A stretch of 64,000 nt of DNA. Source: Methyloterricola oryzae (GTDB lineage: Bacteria > Pseudomonadota > Gammaproteobacteria > Methylococcales > Methylococcaceae). Below are positions 61,336 to 64,000 of the stretch, in pieces (the first letter of the stretch is position 1; each line of letters opens with the position of its first letter). Below the pieces are notes generated by a model. The model was given only the letters and a program-made list of their open reading frames with translations. It was not told where the DNA came from and did no database searches. Position numbers and translations under genes: made by a program. Location: NCBI RefSeq assembly GCF_000934725.1, contig NZ_JYNS01000001.1, forward strand, positions 822,073 through 886,072, written 5' to 3'.

Positions 61336-62030
61336 TGACTCCCACGAAGCAATTTTTGACCACCCGCTGACTGAACCCGTTGGTAATGGCCTAAAGAGAG
61401 GGTAGAACCATCGAAAACCGATTAGATCAGGCTCAACCGATGGCGGTGAGCCTGTGCGCTCGGGCCTGCTAGCGCCTTGATGGGACCAATCCCATTCCCG
61501 CCGGAACCCGCATCAGCAGGCTGAGGCCGAACCTGCATTGGCCGCCGCGTAGCACGCGTCTCGCCTCGAATCGCGCGGCTGTCAGCCTGCTCACACCATA
61601 AGTACCTTTGAGCTGGAAGATATAAAAATGCTGATGCGTCACGCGACTGGACAATACATCAGCCACTCATAAGCTATCCTCTTACCTTGCTGAACCGCGA
61701 CCTGCCCTGCGGGAGCCAGTCAATACGGCATGTAAACTTCAAATTATTGAAATAAAGTTAATTTTTTAAATAAGGACTCTAGCAGGAGCCGGATCCACCG
61801 CTTGAACTGTCGCCGAAATTTGACACCTGCATACTTTCAGTACAAACTACATTCGTGGTGATTAGTTTCATCACGAACGGTCCCCAGTTTTTGGGGTTCT
61901 CACGCGTTAGGGAGGTAACCATTTAGCCCGGCTTAAAAGAGACCCATGGTCTGAGCCAACCTAGGACACATCGGCTTTGTCCCCTTTGCTGCTGATGTGC
62001 GCCAAAACGTCCAAAAAGGAGAATCGCTGT
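61336..62030. other. hairpin-rich intergenic region before the SleB-like gene
   Basis: Almost 700 bases without a supported gene. It has a perfect 8-bp hairpin CAGGCTCA/TGAGCCTG (61428-61454), a perfect 6-bp hairpin ATGGGA/TCCCAT (61480-61495) and an AT-rich tract (61735-61780). A short plus-strand frame ending at 61669 (TFELEDIKMLMRHATGQYIS) could be the tail of a lost gene; I cannot name it. Confidence 0.4.
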
Positions 62031-62468
62031 ATGATTCTTGATGCTATAACCTGTATCGCTCTGGCGGTGTACTATGAAGCCGGATCGAACTATGTTTCTG
62101 ACCTTGATAAACATTCGGTCGCTTACGCGGTCGACAATAGAAGCGAGCACCGCAACCAGGATCCCTGCAAAGTCGTATCGGCCAAAGGCCAGTTCGACCA
62201 CCTGACGCATCGATTCCGGGTGCACCGTAGCTCCGACGGCCAGTACCAAATGGGCTTTCGCCCAGATTCCCTTCCCGGCGCGGAGCGTGCCGCTTGGCAA
62301 CGTTCGCTGGACATCGCAAGGGAAGTCAGGATGCACGAAGTTCCTGATCCCACCAGCGGAGCCGAGTACTTTCATCAGCACCACGTCCATCCCCGTTGGT
62401 CGAAAAAGTTCAAAATGACTTTGAAGACCCCGGTGTTCAGGTTCTATCAAGACCGCGAGGCGGCTTGA
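62031..62468 (+). CDS. SleB/Hydrolase_2-like cell wall hydrolase without a signal peptide
   Basis: A 145-residue protein with the SleB-type lysozyme-like pattern: CIALAVYYEAGSNYVSD holds the conserved Glu (the usual YYEAR has become YYEAG), then CKVVSAKGQFDH and GAEYFHQHHVHPRWSKK near the C-terminus. AAGGAG lies 9 bases before the ATG. It has no signal peptide, unlike spore or envelope SleB proteins, so it would need a holin or lysis, as with phage endolysins. The gene stands alone and has lower GC than gmk. Possible phage relic. Confidence 0.6.
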   Translation: MILDAITCIALAVYYEAGSNYVSDLDKHSVAYAVDNRSEHRNQDPCKVVSAKGQFDHLTHRFRVHRSSDGQYQMGFRPDSLPGAERAAWQRSLDIAREVRMHEVPDPTSGAEYFHQHHVHPRWSKKFKMTLKTPVFRFYQDREAA

Positions 62469-62883
62469 TTTGATCCATCCGTCTTGCCTATAGAAGCTCA
62501 TCACTCAAAGCCAAGCGCCTAGTCATCTGGACGATTTCGCTTTGCTTGGTGTTCATTGAAGTGGTTTTCGTCCCGGCCAGCACAGCTGGCCGGTGCCGGC
62601 GGGCTGCTAAGTCGGCTTGGCCGCGTCCCCGGCTTCCACTGCGTCCCTTTTTCTAAGCCCACGGAATCTTGACCGTGGCCTGCGTATTCGTCCTGCCCGA
62701 AAGCTCCCCTCCGCCAACCGCAAGCTTTTTGCGGAACCGGAACGCGTCTATCCCGCCGCCCTGAGGCCATAAAAAGACGGTAAAATGATGGTCTGATATT
62801 CAGGCTGGGACACGGCTCTGCACTGAAGCCGGCCCAGACCTAGTCAGTCCAAATTCGCGGCGGAACCGATCGAGAAAGAATTG
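62469..62883. other. intergenic region before gmk
   Basis: A stretch of 415 bases without a supported gene. A perfect 9-bp hairpin with a 3-base loop, CCGGCCAGC-ACA-GCTGGCCGG, lies at 62573-62593; no T-run follows on the plus strand. The bases before gmk probably hold its promoter, for example the AT-rich 62768-62800 (AAAAAGACGGTAAAATGATGG). Confidence 0.4.
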
Positions 62884-63501
62884 ATGAATGAAGGAACGCT
62901 CTTTGTGCTGTCCGCCCCCTCCGGCGCAGGCAAGACCAGTTTGGTGAGAGAACTCAGAAGCCGCACCAAGGGCTTCAGCGTTTCGGTATCCCACACCACC
63001 CGCGCACAGCGGCCGGGCGAGCAGCACGGGGTCGATTACTTCTTCGTCTCCCGCGAGACCTTCGAAGCCATGGTTGGACGCCAGGAGTTCCTCGAACATG
63101 CCCGCGTGTTCGACAACTGTTATGGGACGGCGCGAGCCACGGTGGATGCCCAACTGGCGTCAGGATCCGACGTCCTGCTGGAAATCGATTGGCAGGGCGC
63201 GCGCCAGGTCAAGCAACTGATCCCTCGGTGCCAGTCCATCTTTGTATTGCCGCCATCCAGAGAGGCCTTGCAGCAGCGACTGCAGGGGCGGGGGCAGGAT
63301 GACGCCGCAACCATCGCCAGGCGCATGCGCGAAGCCGTGGCGGAAATGTCCCACTACGCTGAATACGACTATCTGGTTGTGAACGATGACTTCGAAACGG
63401 CGCTGCAAGAAATACTCAGCATCGTTGTCTCCACACGCCTTCAGACCCAGCGCCAGGCGAGCCGAAATCGAGCGCTTCTAAGGAGCCTACTGGTTGACTG
63501 A
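62884..63501 (+). CDS. gmk: guanylate kinase
   Basis: Gmk phosphorylates GMP to GDP. The 205-residue protein has the P-loop FVLSAPSGAGKTSLVREL, the GMP-binding segment SHTTRAQRPGEQHGVDYFFV, LLEIDWQGARQVK and the lid RGQDDAATIARRM. Start at 62884 (ATG) with GAGAAAG upstream. rpoZ, often its neighbour, would be downstream but is not: hxlB converges instead. Confidence 0.97.
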   Translation: MNEGTLFVLSAPSGAGKTSLVRELRSRTKGFSVSVSHTTRAQRPGEQHGVDYFFVSRETFEAMVGRQEFLEHARVFDNCYGTARATVDAQLASGSDVLLEIDWQGARQVKQLIPRCQSIFVLPPSREALQQRLQGRGQDDAATIARRMREAVAEMSHYAEYDYLVVNDDFETALQEILSIVVSTRLQTQRQASRNRALLRSLLVD

Positions 63502-63559
63502 GCCGCGATCGCGGCGACCGCCAGATAAGGTGAGGATGTGGATTTAGGGGCAATAGAAT

Positions 63560-63584
63560 GAACGGGCGCCTGAGGCGCCCGTTC
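63560..63584. terminator. perfect 11-bp hairpin between convergent gmk and hxlB
   Basis: GAACGGGCGCC-TGA-GGCGCCCGTTC. It lies 8 bases beyond the hxlB stop and 58 beyond the gmk stop. A five-A tract flanks the hxlB side. It is a likely terminator for hxlB and perhaps for both genes, although the T-run is poor. Confidence 0.65.
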
Positions 63585-63592
63585 AAAAACGC

Positions 63593-64000
63593 TTACTCGA
63601 GGTTGGCGTGGCGGGTCCGCATCTCTTCCTCGGGAATTCCCTTCTCGTGGATGATGTGCGAAATGGTCGCCTCCAGGAAGAACAGCGTCGACAGCTCGAA
63701 GGTCGTGCCCATGGGCATGCCGACCACCTTGCCGTACAACTCCGGCGTCCCGATCTGGAACACCTCGTCCGCCATGTCCGCCATGGTCGAACTCTTCTTG
63801 GTCGAGATCACCGCAATCTTCGCGCCCTGCTGCTTCGCCTTCTTGGTGAAGGCCAGCATCGTCTCCGTCTCCCCAGAGCCCGAAATCACGATGAACAGAT
63901 CACCCTCGCGGATGCTCGGCGTCACGATCTCGCCCACCACGAACGTCTCGTAGCCACCGTGCATCAGACGCATCGCGAAGAACCGCGAGATCAGACCCGA
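63593..64000 (-). CDS. hxlB: 6-phospho-3-hexuloisomerase HxlB, N-terminus outside window
   Basis: HxlB turns hexulose 6-phosphate, made from formaldehyde and ribulose 5-phosphate, into fructose 6-phosphate: the second step of the RuMP cycle. The visible 135 residues are open to the window edge and hold the SIS domain core: SGLISRFFAMRLMHGGY at the edge, FIVISGSGETE (sugar-phosphate Ser loop), ISTKKSSTMADMAD and PMGTTFELSTLFFLEATI. About 45 residues of the N-terminus are missing. hxlA would be expected just beyond the edge. This gene is the main clue that the organism grows on C1 compounds. Confidence 0.92.
   Translation of the reverse strand, partial: SGLISRFFAMRLMHGGYETFVVGEIVTPSIREGDLFIVISGSGETETMLAFTKKAKQQGAKIAVISTKKSSTMADMADEVFQIGTPELYGKVVGMPMGTTFELSTLFFLEATISHIIHEKGIPEEEMRTRHANLE

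Noticed and set aside
1..64000. CRISPR arrays, rRNA genes, complete insertion sequences or prophages
   Set aside because: No regularly spaced direct repeats, no rRNA sequence, and no intact transposase, integrase or phage structural gene was seen.

Overview
The window looks like chromosome of a high-GC, methane- or methanol-using gammaproteobacterium, most likely Methylococcaceae. The main evidence is the 6-phospho-3-hexuloisomerase (hxlB) of the ribulose monophosphate pathway at the right edge. It fits with a FabA/FabB unsaturated fatty acid pair, MinCDE, periplasmic glucan genes (mdoG/mdoH), an amylosucrase of the type found in methanotrophs and a PmtA-like phospholipid methyltransferase. 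The genus cannot be fixed from sequence reading alone.

Layout. 0-2.1 kb: end of an MBOAT acyltransferase and its SGNH-like partner, running straight into cobS. 2.1-6 kb: a Sec-exported hypothetical protein, a HEAT-like membrane-anchored protein and a secreted papain-like protease/VWA fusion. 6-9 kb: ttcA-fabB-fabA, with a palindromic operator candidate upstream of fabA. 9-15 kb: ABC exporter, rnm, tag, a zinc alcohol dehydrogenase, an Old Yellow Enzyme and an NTF2-like protein. 15-22 kb: an ACP/AMP-ligase/acyltransferase fusion, DUF2784 and DUF389 membrane proteins, a CPA2 antiporter and an SH3 lipoprotein. 22-31 kb: putA, ppnN and a mdoG-orf-mdoH operon. 31-36 kb: sixA, a palindromic intergenic element, minCDE, a PmtA-like methyltransferase, a SelW-like protein and a TauE exporter. 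36-41.6 kb: cca, a UPF0182 protein, thiO and tRNA-Thr(CGT).

41.6-46.7 kb is accessory in character. It holds a fused remnant of an RHH antitoxin and a Uma2 nuclease just after the tRNA, an amylosucrase, a promoter-hairpin-terminator unit that looks like a small RNA gene, and a hybrid histidine kinase whose receiver has lost its phosphoacceptor Asp. 46.7-50.9 kb is a TonB-ExbB-ExbD energy transduction set with a PepSY reductase-like protein and an EamA exporter, but no receptor.

51-62.5 kb is the most distinctive part. A PEP-CTERM protein and about 1.2 kb of hairpin-rich non-coding DNA precede a 1,703-residue secreted multicopper oxidase, with N-terminal GSGYT-type repeats, a full set of copper motifs and four C-terminal fibronectin III-like domains. 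After a strong terminator comes a c-type cytochrome fused to a periplasmic-binding-protein fold. The pair reads as an extracytoplasmic copper/heme redox module, and is my best candidate for a little-described system. gmk and the truncated hxlB close the window.

Starts were chosen from Shine-Dalgarno spacing and family lengths. No database search was run, so family names rest on motifs and recalled sequence similarity.
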